This document shows positions 19,918 through 28,845 of a stretch of 64,000 nucleotides of DNA, piece after piece. The notes beneath the pieces were generated by a model. That model was not told where the DNA came from. It saw only the letters and a program-made list of their open reading frames with translations, and did no database searches. Within the stretch, counting starts at the first letter, position 1. Each line of letters starts with the position of its first letter. Source of the stretch: Nonomuraea roseoviolacea subsp. carminata (GTDB taxonomy: Bacteria > Actinomycetota > Actinomycetes > Streptosporangiales > Streptosporangiaceae); assembly GCF_024172185.1 (NCBI RefSeq), contig NZ_JAMZEC010000001.1, forward strand, positions 992,001-1,056,000. Reading direction: 5' to 3'. Made by a program: the position numbers and the translations under genes.

Positions 19918-20954
19918 CGCCGCTTACCCCGGTGCTGGATCGGCTTGGCGGGCCCGGCCGCCTCCTGAAGGGCGTCGTAGCGCCCGTAGGCGTCGACGAT
20001 CTCGCTGACCAGCTTGTGGCGCACCACGTCGGAGCTGGTCAGGCGGGCGAAGTGGATGTCGTCGATGCCGTCGAGGATCTCCTGCACGACGCGCAGGCCG
20101 CTGGTGGTGCCCGCCGGCAGGTCCACCTGGGTCACGTCGCCGGTCACCACGATCTTGGAGTTGAAGCCGAGCCTGGTCAGGAACATCTTCATCTGCTCGG
20201 CCGAGGAGTTCTGGGCCTCGTCGAGGATGATGAAGGCGTCGTTGAGGGTGCGGCCCCGCATGTACGCCAGCGGCGCGACCTCGATCGTGCCCGCCGCCAT
20301 CAGCTTGGGGATGGAGTCGGGGTCGACCATGTCGTGCAGCGCGTCGTACAGCGGCCGGAGGTAGGGGTCGATCTTCTCGTACAGCGTGCCCGGCAGGAAG
20401 CCGAGCCGCTCGCCCGCCTCGACGGCGGGACGGGTGAGGATGATCCGGTTGATCCGCTTCTCCTGGAGCGCCCGCACGGCCTTGGCCATGGCGAGATAGG
20501 TCTTGCCGGTGCCGGCCGGACCGATCCCGAACACGACCGTGTGGTTGTCGATCGCGTCGACGTAGCGCTTCTGGTTGACGGTCTTGGGCCGGATCGTCCG
20601 GCCGCGCGAGGAGAGGATGTCGAGGGAGAGCACCTCGGCCGGCCGGTCGGAGGTCATGCGCAGCATGGCGATGCTCCGCTCGACCGCGTCGGGCGTGAGC
20701 TCGCCGCCGCTCCTGAGCACTTCGACGAGCTCTTCGAACAGCCGCACCACGGCCCCGCTCTCGTCGGGGCTGCCGGTGACGGTGATCTCGTTTCCTCGGA
20801 CGTGGATGTCGGCCCGGAAGGCGCCCTCGATGACACGCAGCAGCTCGTCACGGGAGCCCAGGAGGCTGACCATCGGGTATTCGTCCGGAATCAGCACCTT
20901 GGCCTGTGTGCGCGTCGGAGGTGCGGTCCGGCGGGTTTCGTGTAGTTCGGACAT
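19914..20954 (-). CDS. phoH: PhoH-like ATPase (YbeZ type)
   Basis: A 346-residue PhoH/YbeZ-type ATPase that partners YbeY in rRNA processing. An N-terminal KH-like region precedes the P-loop GPAGTGKT (145-152), and the Walker B ILDEAQN follows near 247. It is the first gene of a tightly overlapping operon with ybeY and the CNNM gene. About 105 bases separate it from the HIT gene upstream. Confidence 0.95.
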   Translation of the reverse strand: MSELHETRRTAPPTRTQAKVLIPDEYPMVSLLGSRDELLRVIEGAFRADIHVRGNEITVTGSPDESGAVVRLFEELVEVLRSGGELTPDAVERSIAMLRMTSDRPAEVLSLDILSSRGRTIRPKTVNQKRYVDAIDNHTVVFGIGPAGTGKTYLAMAKAVRALQEKRINRIILTRPAVEAGERLGFLPGTLYEKIDPYLRPLYDALHDMVDPDSIPKLMAAGTIEVAPLAYMRGRTLNDAFIILDEAQNSSAEQMKMFLTRLGFNSKIVVTGDVTQVDLPAGTTSGLRVVQEILDGIDDIHFARLTSSDVVRHKLVSEIVDAYGRYDALQEAAGPAKPIQHRGKRR

Positions 20955-21059
20955 GGGCAGGCCAGCGGCCTGATGCCTCCCGGTCTGTTCGTGTGTGCTT
21001 CTTCGCCCATGGTAGCCGGGCCCACGCGAACCGTTCTCGTCAATATCAGCCGGTCGCCG

Positions 21060-21404
21060 TCAGCCGGGCGGCCAGGTCAGGTCGCGGCCCCCGAGCACGT
21101 GCGCGTGGACGTGGAAGACCGTCTGGCCGGCCCCGGGCCCGGTGTTGAAGACCACGCGGTAGCCGGTGCCGGCCACGCCCTCCTGGACGGCCACGGCGTG
21201 GGCGGCCTTGAGGACGTCGTCGGCCAGCCCGTCGTCGGCCGCGGCCAGCGCTGCCGCGTCGGCGTGGTGCTCCTTGGGGATGACCAGGACGTGGGTCGGG
21301 GCCTGCGGGTTGATGTCGCGGAACGCGAGCGCCCGGTCGGTCTCCAGGACGACCTCGGCCGGGATCTCCTTGGCGACGATCTTGCAGAAGAGGCAGTCGG
21401 TCAC
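21060..21404 (-). CDS. HIT-family nucleotide-binding protein
   Basis: A 114-residue HINT-type purine nucleoside phosphoramidase. The CLFCKI zinc-like pair is at the N-terminus and the histidine triad HVHAHV near the C-terminus. It lies upstream of phoH, in the order usual for actinobacteria. The GTG start is six bases after TAGGGT (complement of 21411-21416) with no Shine-Dalgarno, so it is probably leaderless. Confidence 0.93.
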   Translation of the reverse strand: MTDCLFCKIVAKEIPAEVVLETDRALAFRDINPQAPTHVLVIPKEHHADAAALAAADDGLADDVLKAAHAVAVQEGVAGTGYRVVFNTGPGAGQTVFHVHAHVLGGRDLTWPPG

Positions 21405-21599
21405 CTGCCCACCCTATCGAGGCGCGCCGCCGGCGGCCCGCCTGGAACGTTCCCGACACCCAGGAACCCGTTGTGAATCGGTGACCGAGCGCGCCGTGCA
21501 AGGGAAGATCCTCGCGGTTAGGGTGGGTGTGCGAGACTTCAAGCACAACAGCACACATCAGGGTCGGGTACGGCCACCTGGCGAGGACACGACTGGGTA

Positions 21600-22196
21600 A
21601 TGCCCTTCAAGGAACGTAAACCCTCTCGGAAGGCCGCGCGTCCTCATGAGGTGACCACCGAGACCCTTCTGGCCGACAGGTCGTTAGGGGCGGTGCCGGT
21701 CGGGTGGGACGCCGACATGGCCGTGACCGCGCTCTACAGCGCGCACTTCCGGTCATTGGTGCGTCTCGCCGTGTTGCTCGTCCGCGACATGGCGACCGCC
21801 GAGGAGGTCGTGCAGGACGCGTTCGTCGCCATCCACGGCGCCTGGCGCAGGCTGCGCGACCCGGACAAGGCACTCGCCTACCTGCGTCAGTCCGTCGTCA
21901 ACCGTTCCCGATCCGTGCTGCGTCATCGCGCGGTCGTCGAGAAGTATGCTCCCAAAGGTCTGCCCGACGCCCCGAGCGCCGAGAACGGCGCGATCGGCGA
22001 GCTCGAACGCTCGGCCGTGATCGAGGCGCTGCGGGCCCTGCCGGCACGTCAGAGAGAGGCGCTCGTCCTTCGCTACTACGGTGACCTGTCCGAGGCTGAG
22101 ATCGCCCACGCCATGGGCATCAGCAAGGGAGCGGTCAAGAGCCACACCGCACGTGGCATGGCCGCTTTGCGTTCCGTCCTGGAGAAGATGTCATGA
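21600..22196 (+). CDS. ECF sigma factor (SigE-type family)
   Basis: A 198-residue sigma-70 family protein with region 2 (about 42-110, YSAHFRSLVRLAVLLVRD) and region 4 (about 135-195, LPARQREALVLRYYGDLSE, then ISKGAVKSHTARGMAALR). There are about 40 extra basic residues at the N-terminus. The gene overlaps the following membrane-protein gene by four bases (ATGA), the usual arrangement of a sigma factor and its partner. A perfect palindrome GGAACGTTCC lies at 21444-21453 upstream; its meaning is unclear. The signal and regulon are unknown. Confidence 0.9.
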   Translation: MPFKERKPSRKAARPHEVTTETLLADRSLGAVPVGWDADMAVTALYSAHFRSLVRLAVLLVRDMATAEEVVQDAFVAIHGAWRRLRDPDKALAYLRQSVVNRSRSVLRHRAVVEKYAPKGLPDAPSAENGAIGELERSAVIEALRALPARQREALVLRYYGDLSEAEIAHAMGISKGAVKSHTARGMAALRSVLEKMS

Positions 22197-22843
22197 CCCA
22201 GCCCCCCGACGAGTACGGCGACGTGCTGCGCCGTGTGCTGCGCGCGGAGGCGGACACGGTCGTGCCCTCGCCGGACGGACTGGAGGTCATCCGTGCCCGC
22301 ATCGAGCGGCGCGGGGTCCGCAACCTGTTCTGGTGGCGCGCCGGCGCCGCCGCGGCCAGCGCCGTGCTGGTGGCCGGCACGATCGTCATGGTGATCCCCG
22401 ACCTGCGCCAGCAGGTGCTGCGCGAGACCGTGCAGGACGTGCGCAGCACCTCCACGCCGCCCTCCGGCTCCTCCACCACCCGGGCCGTGTCGCCCGAACC
22501 GCCGCAGCGCAGCGAGCCGCGCGAGGTCGTGGTGGTGCCCGATCCCACGACCCGGCCGCCCCGGCACATCCCCGAGACCGCGCGGTCCACCAGCAAGCCG
22601 GCGCGCCCGACCCCGTCCCCGACGCCGTGCGCCTCGACGCCCGGCGCGGAGGCCGCGCGGGACGACGACTGCCCCGGCGTGACGCAGTCCCCGACGCCCA
22701 CCCCGTCCGTCACGGCGACGGACGCCACACCGACCGTCGTCCCGTGCCCGGCCGACGACTGCCCGAGCGACGATCCGCAGCCGACGCAGCCCACCCAGCC
22801 CGTCACCACGATCCTGGAGACCCAGCCGGTCGCCCCGCAGTGA
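22193..22843 (+). CDS. Single-TM protein coupled to the ECF sigma factor
   Basis: A 216-residue protein: a cytoplasmic segment of about 48 residues, one membrane helix (about 49-68), and an outside region rich in Pro, Thr and Ser with four cysteines in the last 70 residues (in CAST, DDCPG, PCPADDC). The translational coupling to the sigma gene makes an anti-sigma role likely, although no zinc-type HxxxCxxC motif is visible. The Pro/Thr tail suggests a cell-wall-spanning stalk. Confidence 0.75.
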   Translation: MTQPPDEYGDVLRRVLRAEADTVVPSPDGLEVIRARIERRGVRNLFWWRAGAAAASAVLVAGTIVMVIPDLRQQVLRETVQDVRSTSTPPSGSSTTRAVSPEPPQRSEPREVVVVPDPTTRPPRHIPETARSTSKPARPTPSPTPCASTPGAEAARDDDCPGVTQSPTPTPSVTATDATPTVVPCPADDCPSDDPQPTQPTQPVTTILETQPVAPQ

Positions 22844-22925
22844 ACGCGTCGGACGCCCCCGGCGTCAGGCGTCCCTGAGGTCGGAACGCGTCGGACGCCC
22901 CCGGCTTCAGGAGTCCCTGAGGGTC
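22842..22925. terminator. Duplicated terminator hairpin between convergent genes
   Basis: Two 41-42-base direct copies lie at 22842-22882 and 22884-22925. The first contains a perfect stem GGACGCC/GGCGTCC (22851-22874); the second has a mismatch in the same stem. They separate the sigma operon from rsmE. Confidence 0.6.
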
Positions 22926-22931
22926 AGGCGG

Positions 22932-23657
22932 TCACCAGCGGCCGGTGCGGGCCATGAGGACCGCAGCCGCCGCGACCCCGGCCGTCGAGGTGCGCAGCAC
23001 CGTCGGCCCGAGCAGCACCGGCACGGCGCCCGCCGCCCTGAACCGGGCCACCTCCTCGTCCGCGACCCCGCCCTCCGGGCCCACGACCATGACGATGTCG
23101 CCGCCGGCCGGGACCTCCACGCGCGACAGCGGCTCGGCGGCCTCCTCGTGCAGCACGAGCGCCAGGGCCGCCTCGCGCAGCAGCTTCTCCACCTGGGCCG
23201 TGGACGCCGGCTCGGTCACCTCGGGCAGGTGGAAGCGGCGGGCCTGCTTGCCCGCCTCGCGGGCCGTGGAGCGCCAGCGGGCCAGGGACTTGGCCGCCCG
23301 GTCGCCCTTCCACTGGGTGATGCTGCGGGAGGCGGACCACGGGACGACCACGTCCACGCCCGCCTCGGTCATCATCTCGACGGCCAGCTCGCCCCGGTCG
23401 CCCTTCGGCAGGCCCTGCACGGCCACGATCCGCGGCCGCGGGGCCGGCACGTCGTAGCGTGCGACCACGTCGAGCCGCAGGGAGTCCTTCAGCGTCTCGC
23501 GGACGACGCACTCGGCGACCGCGCCGGCGCCGTCGGTCAGGTCCACCCGCTCACCGGCGCGCAACCGGCGCACGGCGGCGGCATGACGCCCCTCGGGGCC
23601 GTCGAGCACCAGCTCGGCGCCGTCCAGGGCATCGGACAGGAAGACGGGGACGCTCAC
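22932..23657 (-). CDS. rsmE: 16S rRNA m3U1498 methyltransferase
   Basis: A SPOUT-family enzyme that methylates N3 of U1498 in 16S rRNA using S-adenosylmethionine. The 241 residues have an N-terminal PUA-like domain and the C-terminal knot with VVGPEGGV, LGPTVLRTSTA and a deep SAM site. Its position downstream of dnaJ is conserved. A 36-bp minisatellite fills the gap to dnaJ. Confidence 0.95.
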   Translation of the reverse strand: MSVPVFLSDALDGAELVLDGPEGRHAAAVRRLRAGERVDLTDGAGAVAECVVRETLKDSLRLDVVARYDVPAPRPRIVAVQGLPKGDRGELAVEMMTEAGVDVVVPWSASRSITQWKGDRAAKSLARWRSTAREAGKQARRFHLPEVTEPASTAQVEKLLREAALALVLHEEAAEPLSRVEVPAGGDIVMVVGPEGGVADEEVARFRAAGAVPVLLGPTVLRTSTAGVAAAAVLMARTGRW

Positions 23658-23674
23658 GCCCGCCTGCCCGCGCC

Positions 23675-23818
23675 GGCCTCGCCGGAACGCTCCCTGGCCC
23701 TGCCCCGCCCGGCCTCGCCGGAACGCTCCCTGGCCCTGCCCCGCCCGGCCTCGCCGGAACGCTCCCTGGCCCTGCCCCGCCCGGCCTCGCCGGAACGCTC
23801 CCTGACCCCGCCCCGCCC
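23675..23818. repeat. 36-bp tandem repeat, four copies
   Basis: Units at 23675, 23711, 23747 and 23783 are identical except for two substitutions in the last, and a partial fifth begins at 23819. The array fills the rsmE-dnaJ gap. The unit length is a multiple of three and open in several frames, but no start or gene fits. Confidence 0.9.
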
Positions 23819-23832
23819 GGCCTCGCTCCGGG

Positions 23833-24972
23833 TCATCGGCCGTTGAAGGCGTCGCGCAGCCGCGAGAAGAACCCCTGCTGCCCCGGCGCGAACTTGCCCG
23901 GGGGCCGCTCCTCGCCGCGCAGCTTGGCCAGCTCGCGCAGCAGCTCCTCCTGCGCCGGGTCGAGCCGCGACGGAGTCTCGACGTTGACGTGGATCAGCAG
24001 GTCGCCGCGGCCGCTCTCGTTGAGCCGCTGCACGCCCCGGCCGTACATCGTGATGACCTGCCCCGACTGGGTGCCCGGACGCACGTCGATGTCCTCGGCG
24101 CCGTCGAGCGTCTCCACCGTGAGCACGGTGCCGAGCGCCGCGGCCGTCATCGGGATCTGCACCGTGCAGTGCAGGTCGTCGCCGCGCCGCTCGAAGATCT
24201 CGTGCGGACGCTCGACGATCTCCAGGAACAGGTCGCCGGGCGGGCCGCCGCCGGGGCCGACCTCTCCCTCGCCGGCGAGCTGGATGTGCGTGCCGTCCTC
24301 GACGCCCGCCGGGATGCGCACCTTGATCGTACGGCGGGTGCGCACGCGGCCGTCGCCGGAGCACTCCTGGCAGGGGTGGCGGATGATCGACCCGAAGCCG
24401 CCGCACTGGGGGCACGGCCGGGACGTCATGACCTGGCCCAGGAACGACCGGGTGACCTGCGAGATCTCGCCGCGGCCGTTGCACATGTCGCAGGTGTCGG
24501 GGTGGGTGCCGGGAGCGGCGCCCGCCCCCTGGCAGACCTCGCACAGCACCGCCGTGTCGACGACCAGCTCCCTCGTGGTGCCGAACGCGGTCTCGCGCAG
24601 GTCGAGCTCGACGCGGATCGTCGCGTTGCGGCCCCTGCGGGCGCGCGAGCGGGGGCCGCGGGAGCCGCCGGCCGAGCCGAAGAACGCGTCCATGATGTCG
24701 CTGAACGGGAAGCCCGCGCCGAAGCCGCCGGCCCCCGCGCCCGCCCCGGCCCCGCCGAAGGGGTCGGCGCCCAGGTCGTACATCTGGCGCTTGTTCGTGT
24801 CGGACAGCACCTCGTAGGCCTGCGTGATCTCCTTGAACCGCTCCTGGGTCTCAGGGTCGGGGTTCACGTCAGGGTGGAGCTCTCGGGCCAGCCTGCGGTA
24901 GGCCTTCTTGATCTCGTCCTGACTGGCGTCACGGCGCACCCCGAGGGTGGCGTAGTAGTCGCTGTTTGCCAC
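23833..24972 (-). CDS. dnaJ: Chaperone DnaJ
   Basis: An Hsp40 co-chaperone of DnaK, 379 residues. The J domain with HPD is at about 34-36, followed by a Gly/Ala/Phe-rich linker and four CxxCxGxG zinc repeats ([32 protein letters not shown]), then the substrate-binding C-terminal domains. This is the hrcA-linked copy typical of actinobacteria. It starts with GTG after AGAGG, 11 bases downstream of the hrcA stop, so it is in the same operon and under CIRCE control. Confidence 0.97.
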   Translation of the reverse strand: MANSDYYATLGVRRDASQDEIKKAYRRLARELHPDVNPDPETQERFKEITQAYEVLSDTNKRQMYDLGADPFGGAGAGAGAGGFGAGFPFSDIMDAFFGSAGGSRGPRSRARRGRNATIRVELDLRETAFGTTRELVVDTAVLCEVCQGAGAAPGTHPDTCDMCNGRGEISQVTRSFLGQVMTSRPCPQCGGFGSIIRHPCQECSGDGRVRTRRTIKVRIPAGVEDGTHIQLAGEGEVGPGGGPPGDLFLEIVERPHEIFERRGDDLHCTVQIPMTAAALGTVLTVETLDGAEDIDVRPGTQSGQVITMYGRGVQRLNESGRGDLLIHVNVETPSRLDPAQEELLRELAKLRGEERPPGKFAPGQQGFFSRLRDAFNGR

Positions 24973-24983
24973 TTATCGACCTC

Positions 24984-25997
24984 TTATGATGCAGCCAGGA
25001 TCTGGCTGACGTAGCGTGCCACCGCGCGTACGGCGCCCATCGTCACGGGGTAGTCCATCCTCGTGGGACCCAGCACGCCGAGCCGTGCCAGTTGGTTGTC
25101 GCCAGAACCGTATCCGGTGGCGACGATGGACGTGCCGTGCAGATAGGGGTTTTCCGAGCCGATGCGCACGGTGAGCGCGGACGGGGTGTCGCCGGACGTC
25201 TCGCCCAGCAACCGCATGAGCACGACCTGCTCCTCCAGGGCCTCCAGCACGGCGCGCAGCCCGGTGGTGAAGTCGGCGCCGGCGAGGTTGGCCGCCCCGG
25301 CGAAGACGATCTTCTCGTCGTGCCGTTCGACCAGGGTCTCGAGCAGCACCGACAGGATCGTGGCCACGGCCGGGCGGTCCTCGGCGGGCAGCCGCTCGGG
25401 AAGGTCGGCGACCAGGTCGGGCACGGCGCTCAGGCCGCACCCGTCGAGGCAGGCGTTGAGCACCGCCCGCAGGTGCGCGATGCGGGTCTCCTCGACGACC
25501 TCGGGCAGCTCGACGACCCGCTGCTCGACGCGGCCGGTGTTGGTGATGAGGACCAGCATGACCCGCCGGTCCGTCAGCGGCACCAGCTCGACGTGGCGCA
25601 CGGTCGAGCGGGTCAGCGTCGGGTACTGCACGACCGCCACCTGCCGGGTGAGCTGCGCGAGCAGCCGCACGGTGCGGGTGACCACGTCGTCGAGGTCGAC
25701 CGCGCCCGCCAGGAACGTCTCGATCGCCCGCCGCTCGGCACCGGACAGCGGCTTGACCTGGGACAGCCGGTCGACGAACAACCGGTAGCCCTTGTCGGTC
25801 GGCACGCGGCCGGCGCTGGTGTGCGGCTGGGTGATGTAGCCCTCCTCCTCCAGCGCGGCCATGTCGTTGCGGACCGTGGCGGGGGAGACCTTGAGGTTGT
25901 GGCGCTCTGCCAGCGCCTTGGAGCCCACCGGTTCGTTGGTGGACACGTAGTCTTCGACAATGGCGCGGAGCACCGCCAGTTTACGATCGTCGAGCAC
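24984..25997 (-). CDS. hrcA: Heat-inducible repressor HrcA
   Basis: A repressor of heat-shock genes that binds CIRCE, 337 residues. The N-terminal winged helix ([20 protein letters not shown]) is followed by the GAF-like dimerisation domain and the inserted segment. GTG was chosen because AGGAGGTGAG lies five bases upstream; a longer frame reaches 26096 but crosses the CIRCE element. It is autoregulated and co-transcribed with dnaJ. Confidence 0.97.
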   Translation of the reverse strand: MLDDRKLAVLRAIVEDYVSTNEPVGSKALAERHNLKVSPATVRNDMAALEEEGYITQPHTSAGRVPTDKGYRLFVDRLSQVKPLSGAERRAIETFLAGAVDLDDVVTRTVRLLAQLTRQVAVVQYPTLTRSTVRHVELVPLTDRRVMLVLITNTGRVEQRVVELPEVVEETRIAHLRAVLNACLDGCGLSAVPDLVADLPERLPAEDRPAVATILSVLLETLVERHDEKIVFAGAANLAGADFTTGLRAVLEALEEQVVLMRLLGETSGDTPSALTVRIGSENPYLHGTSIVATGYGSGDNQLARLGVLGPTRMDYPVTMGAVRAVARYVSQILAAS

Positions 25998-26035
25998 GTG
26001 CTCACCTCCTGCCTCTGCCTTGCGGGAACGACCGT

Positions 26036-26062
26036 CTAGCACTCTGTGTTCCCGAGTGCCAA
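26036..26062. promoter_or_regulatory. CIRCE operator
   Basis: CTAGCACTC, nine bases, then GAGTGCCAA: 16 of 18 positions match the CIRCE consensus. On the minus strand it contains a promoter-like TTGGCA (complement of 26057-26062) 18 bases from a TAGACG, so bound HrcA would block hrcA-dnaJ transcription. Confidence 0.93.
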
Positions 26063-26149
26063 GTGTACGGCTCTCACCCACAAGGTGCGATAACACCTGA
26101 CCATCATGCTGCTGGCGCGGGCCCGCGGTCAGGGATCACACTGGCCGAC

Positions 26150-27253
26150 ATGACCGACGATTCCCCGTCCCAGCCGCCGGAGCCCGATCCGTCCGGGCCG
26201 GCGCCCGGATCCGGCCCGTACCCCGGTCAGCCCGCTCCACCTCCGCACGGCCCGCCACCGTACGGGCGGCAGCCTTACCAGACGGGGCCGCAGGGCGCTC
26301 CGTACCCGCCTGCGTCCCACGGCGGGCCGTCGGGTGAGCAGCGAGCCTACCCGCCGCCGCCGTACGGACCGGGACCTTCGACGGGCGCGCAGGCCCCCTT
26401 CCCGCAGGGCCCTCCCCCGCAGGGTCCTTACGGGCCGCCGTCGGGCGGGCAGGGGCCGTACGGCCCGCCGGGGCCGGCGTCGGGTCCGCAGGGCCCTTAC
26501 GGTCCGCCGTCCGGTGGTCAGGGGCCGTACTACGGGCCGCCGTCGGGGCCGCAGGGTCCGTACGTGGACTCGGGGCCCCAGGGTCCGTACGGCGGGTCGG
26601 GCGGGCAGGCCGCGTACGCCGGGCAGCCGTTCGGGGCGTCCGGGCCGTACGGCGGGGCGTCCGGGCCGTACGGCGGTGGCCCGCTGTCCACGCCGTGGGT
26701 GAGTCCCAAGCTGCTGCGTCCGCCGCTGTGGTGGATGTGGGCCGCCTGGGGGGTCGCGCTGGTGTGCGTGGTGGCCGGGGTGGCGCTGTTCGTGAGCGGC
26801 GTGACGACCACGGTGAACGGCGCGCTGCCGACGAGGACGTTCGCGGCGGGCGAGACCGCCTCCGTGACCGTGGACCCCGCCGAGGCCCCGGTCGTGTACC
26901 TGGCCAGCGCCACCCCCGTCCAGTACACCTGCTCGGTCACCGGCGGCGACGGCAAGGGCCTGCTGGCCAGGATGCCCGGCACCATGACGGTCACCCAGGG
27001 CTCGACCCGCTGGCAGGCCATCCTGGCCCTCAACGTGTCCAGGAAGGGCGGCTACGTGCTCCAGTGCGCCACCGTGCAGTCCGTGGGGGCGCGCTTCGCG
27101 GTGGGCCCGTCCGTGGACGCCGGCGGGCTCGCGGGCGGGGTGGCGGCCCTGGTGCTGCTGCCCGGCGCCGGGATCCTGCTGGCGCTCGTCGTGACGGTCG
27201 TCGTCCTCGTGCGGCGCAGCTCCCACCGCAAGCGCCTCGCCACGGGCGGGTGA
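26150..27253 (+). CDS. Membrane protein with long Pro/Gly/Tyr-rich N-terminus
   Basis: A 367-residue protein. The first 185 residues are disordered and built of GPYGPPSGGQ-like repeats; then come a Trp-rich first membrane helix (about 196-217), an outside domain of about 100 residues with two cysteines, a second helix (about 333-356) and a basic end. I do not recognise the family. The start ATG at 26150 follows a weak CACACT by seven bases; the frame is open further upstream but that part overlaps the hrcA control region. Confidence 0.7.
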   Translation: MTDDSPSQPPEPDPSGPAPGSGPYPGQPAPPPHGPPPYGRQPYQTGPQGAPYPPASHGGPSGEQRAYPPPPYGPGPSTGAQAPFPQGPPPQGPYGPPSGGQGPYGPPGPASGPQGPYGPPSGGQGPYYGPPSGPQGPYVDSGPQGPYGGSGGQAAYAGQPFGASGPYGGASGPYGGGPLSTPWVSPKLLRPPLWWMWAAWGVALVCVVAGVALFVSGVTTTVNGALPTRTFAAGETASVTVDPAEAPVVYLASATPVQYTCSVTGGDGKGLLARMPGTMTVTQGSTRWQAILALNVSRKGGYVLQCATVQSVGARFAVGPSVDAGGLAGGVAALVLLPGAGILLALVVTVVVLVRRSSHRKRLATGG

Positions 27254-27271
27254 TTTGCTACGGTCCCCGGT

Positions 27272-28078
27272 GTGTACGACGGTGATGTTCTCGCGGGAAA
27301 CTGGCGGCGGCCGGGCAAGGGCACGATCCCGAAGGTGCCCGCCGAACCCGACCTCGTCGTGGAGGACGCCGAGAGCGGCTTCTGCGGCGCGGTCGTGGCC
27401 TGCGACAAGGAGGCGGTCACGCTGGAGGACCGCTTCGGCAAGCGGCGGCTGTTCCCGCTGGCGCCCGCCGCGTTCCTGCTGGAGGGCAAGGTCGTGACGC
27501 TGGTGCGGCCGGCCGCGGCACCGAGCGGGCCGAGGCGCAGCGCGTCCGGGTCGATCGCGGTGGAGGGGCTGCGCGCCAAGGTCGCCAAGGAGAGCCGCAT
27601 CTACGTCGAGGGGGTCCACGACGCCGCCCTCGTCGAGAAGATCTGGGGCCACGACCTGCGCGTGGAAGGCGTCGTGGTCGAGTACCTGGAGGGCGTGGAC
27701 GACCTGCCCGCGATCGTCGCCGAGTTCGGTCCCGGTCCTGGACGCCGGCTGGGCGTGCTGGTCGACCACCTGGTGCCCGGCTCCAAGGAGAGCCGCATCG
27801 CCGCCCAGGTGACCTCGCCGGACGTGCTCGTGGTGGGGCATCCGTTCGTGGACGTCTGGCAGGCGGTCAAGCCGTCCGTGCTGCGCATCCCCGCCTGGCC
27901 GGAGGTGCCGCGCGGGGTGCCGTGGAAGGAGGGCGTGATCGCCGCCCTGGGCTGGCGCGTGGAGCCGGCCGAGGCGTGGCGGCGCATCCTCGGGTCCGTC
28001 TCCTCGTTCGCGGACCTGGAGCCCGAGTTGCTCGGCCGGGTGGAAGAACTGATCGACTTTGTCACGGAGGCACGATGA
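27272..28078 (+). CDS. DUF3097 protein
   Basis: A 268-residue soluble protein of the actinobacterial DUF3097 family, which often sits near hemW and hrcA. There is an N-terminal SH3-like strand region (DKEAVTLEDRFGKRRLFPL) followed by a TOPRIM-like part (IYVEGVHDAALVEKIWG, then LGVLVDHLVPGSKE), suggestive of nucleic-acid or nucleotide binding, but the function is unknown. The GTG follows TACGGT (27259-27264) by seven bases, so it is leaderless. The stop overlaps the DUF4870 gene by four bases. Confidence 0.85.
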   Translation: MYDGDVLAGNWRRPGKGTIPKVPAEPDLVVEDAESGFCGAVVACDKEAVTLEDRFGKRRLFPLAPAAFLLEGKVVTLVRPAAAPSGPRRSASGSIAVEGLRAKVAKESRIYVEGVHDAALVEKIWGHDLRVEGVVVEYLEGVDDLPAIVAEFGPGPGRRLGVLVDHLVPGSKESRIAAQVTSPDVLVVGHPFVDVWQAVKPSVLRIPAWPEVPRGVPWKEGVIAALGWRVEPAEAWRRILGSVSSFADLEPELLGRVEELIDFVTEAR

Positions 28079-28845
28079 GTCAGGACCCGCCGCACCACCA
28101 GCCCGACGACGACGCCACCCGGCGCGTCCCCCGCCCGGACCCGGAGCCCGGGGCGGGCCACGGCCATGACCCGCAGGCCGGTCCGGCGTACGGGTCGGGC
28201 TCTCAGCCGGGGCCGCCGCCGTATATCCCGGAAGCCGGCTACGGTACCGGGCCGCAGTCCGGCGGTCAGAGCTACGGCGCGGGGCCCCAGTCCGGCGGCC
28301 AGAGCTACGGTTACGGCCAGCAACCGCCCCCACCCCCCGGATACCAGCCCCCCGGGTACCAGCAGCCCGGCTACCAACAATCCGGTTACCAGCAGCCCGG
28401 CTACGGCTATCAGCAGCCGAGCGCCCCCGGCTACCCCGGCAACCCGGGATACCAGCAGCCCGGCCCCGGCTACTCGAACCCGTACCAGCGCCCGCCGCAC
28501 CGCCCCGGCGTGTACGGCCCCCGTCCCGGCACGGACGACACCACGATGGCGATGCTCTCCCACCTGCTGGGGCTGCTGGTCTCGTGGATCGGCCCGCTGA
28601 TCATCTACCTGATGAAGAAGGACGAGGCCCCCTACGTCCGGGACCAGGCGGCCGAGGCCCTGAACTTCCAGATCACGATGTTCATCGGCTACGTGGTGGC
28701 CGGAATCCTATCGATCTTCGTGATCGGGCTGCTGCTGTTCCCGATCGTGTGGATCGTGTCGCTGATCTTCCACATCCAGGCGGCCCTGGCCACCAACCGG
28801 GGCGAGAACTACCGTTACCCGCTGTCCGTCCGCCTGATCAGCTGA
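28075..28845 (+). CDS. DUF4870 membrane protein with Tyr/Gln/Pro-rich N-terminus
   Basis: A 256-residue protein. Residues 1-155 are disordered and rich in Gly, Tyr, Gln and Pro, with repeats of the GYQQPGYQQ type. The C-terminal 100 residues are the DUF4870 fold with three membrane helices and the conserved YVRDQAAEALNFQ segment between helices 1 and 2. The ATG overlaps the DUF3097 stop (ATGA) and is preceded by GGAGG. Its end overlaps the opposite-strand hemW by eight bases. Confidence 0.85.
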   Translation: MSQDPPHHQPDDDATRRVPRPDPEPGAGHGHDPQAGPAYGSGSQPGPPPYIPEAGYGTGPQSGGQSYGAGPQSGGQSYGYGQQPPPPPGYQPPGYQQPGYQQSGYQQPGYGYQQPSAPGYPGNPGYQQPGPGYSNPYQRPPHRPGVYGPRPGTDDTTMAMLSHLLGLLVSWIGPLIIYLMKKDEAPYVRDQAAEALNFQITMFIGYVVAGILSIFVIGLLLFPIVWIVSLIFHIQAALATNRGENYRYPLSVRLIS

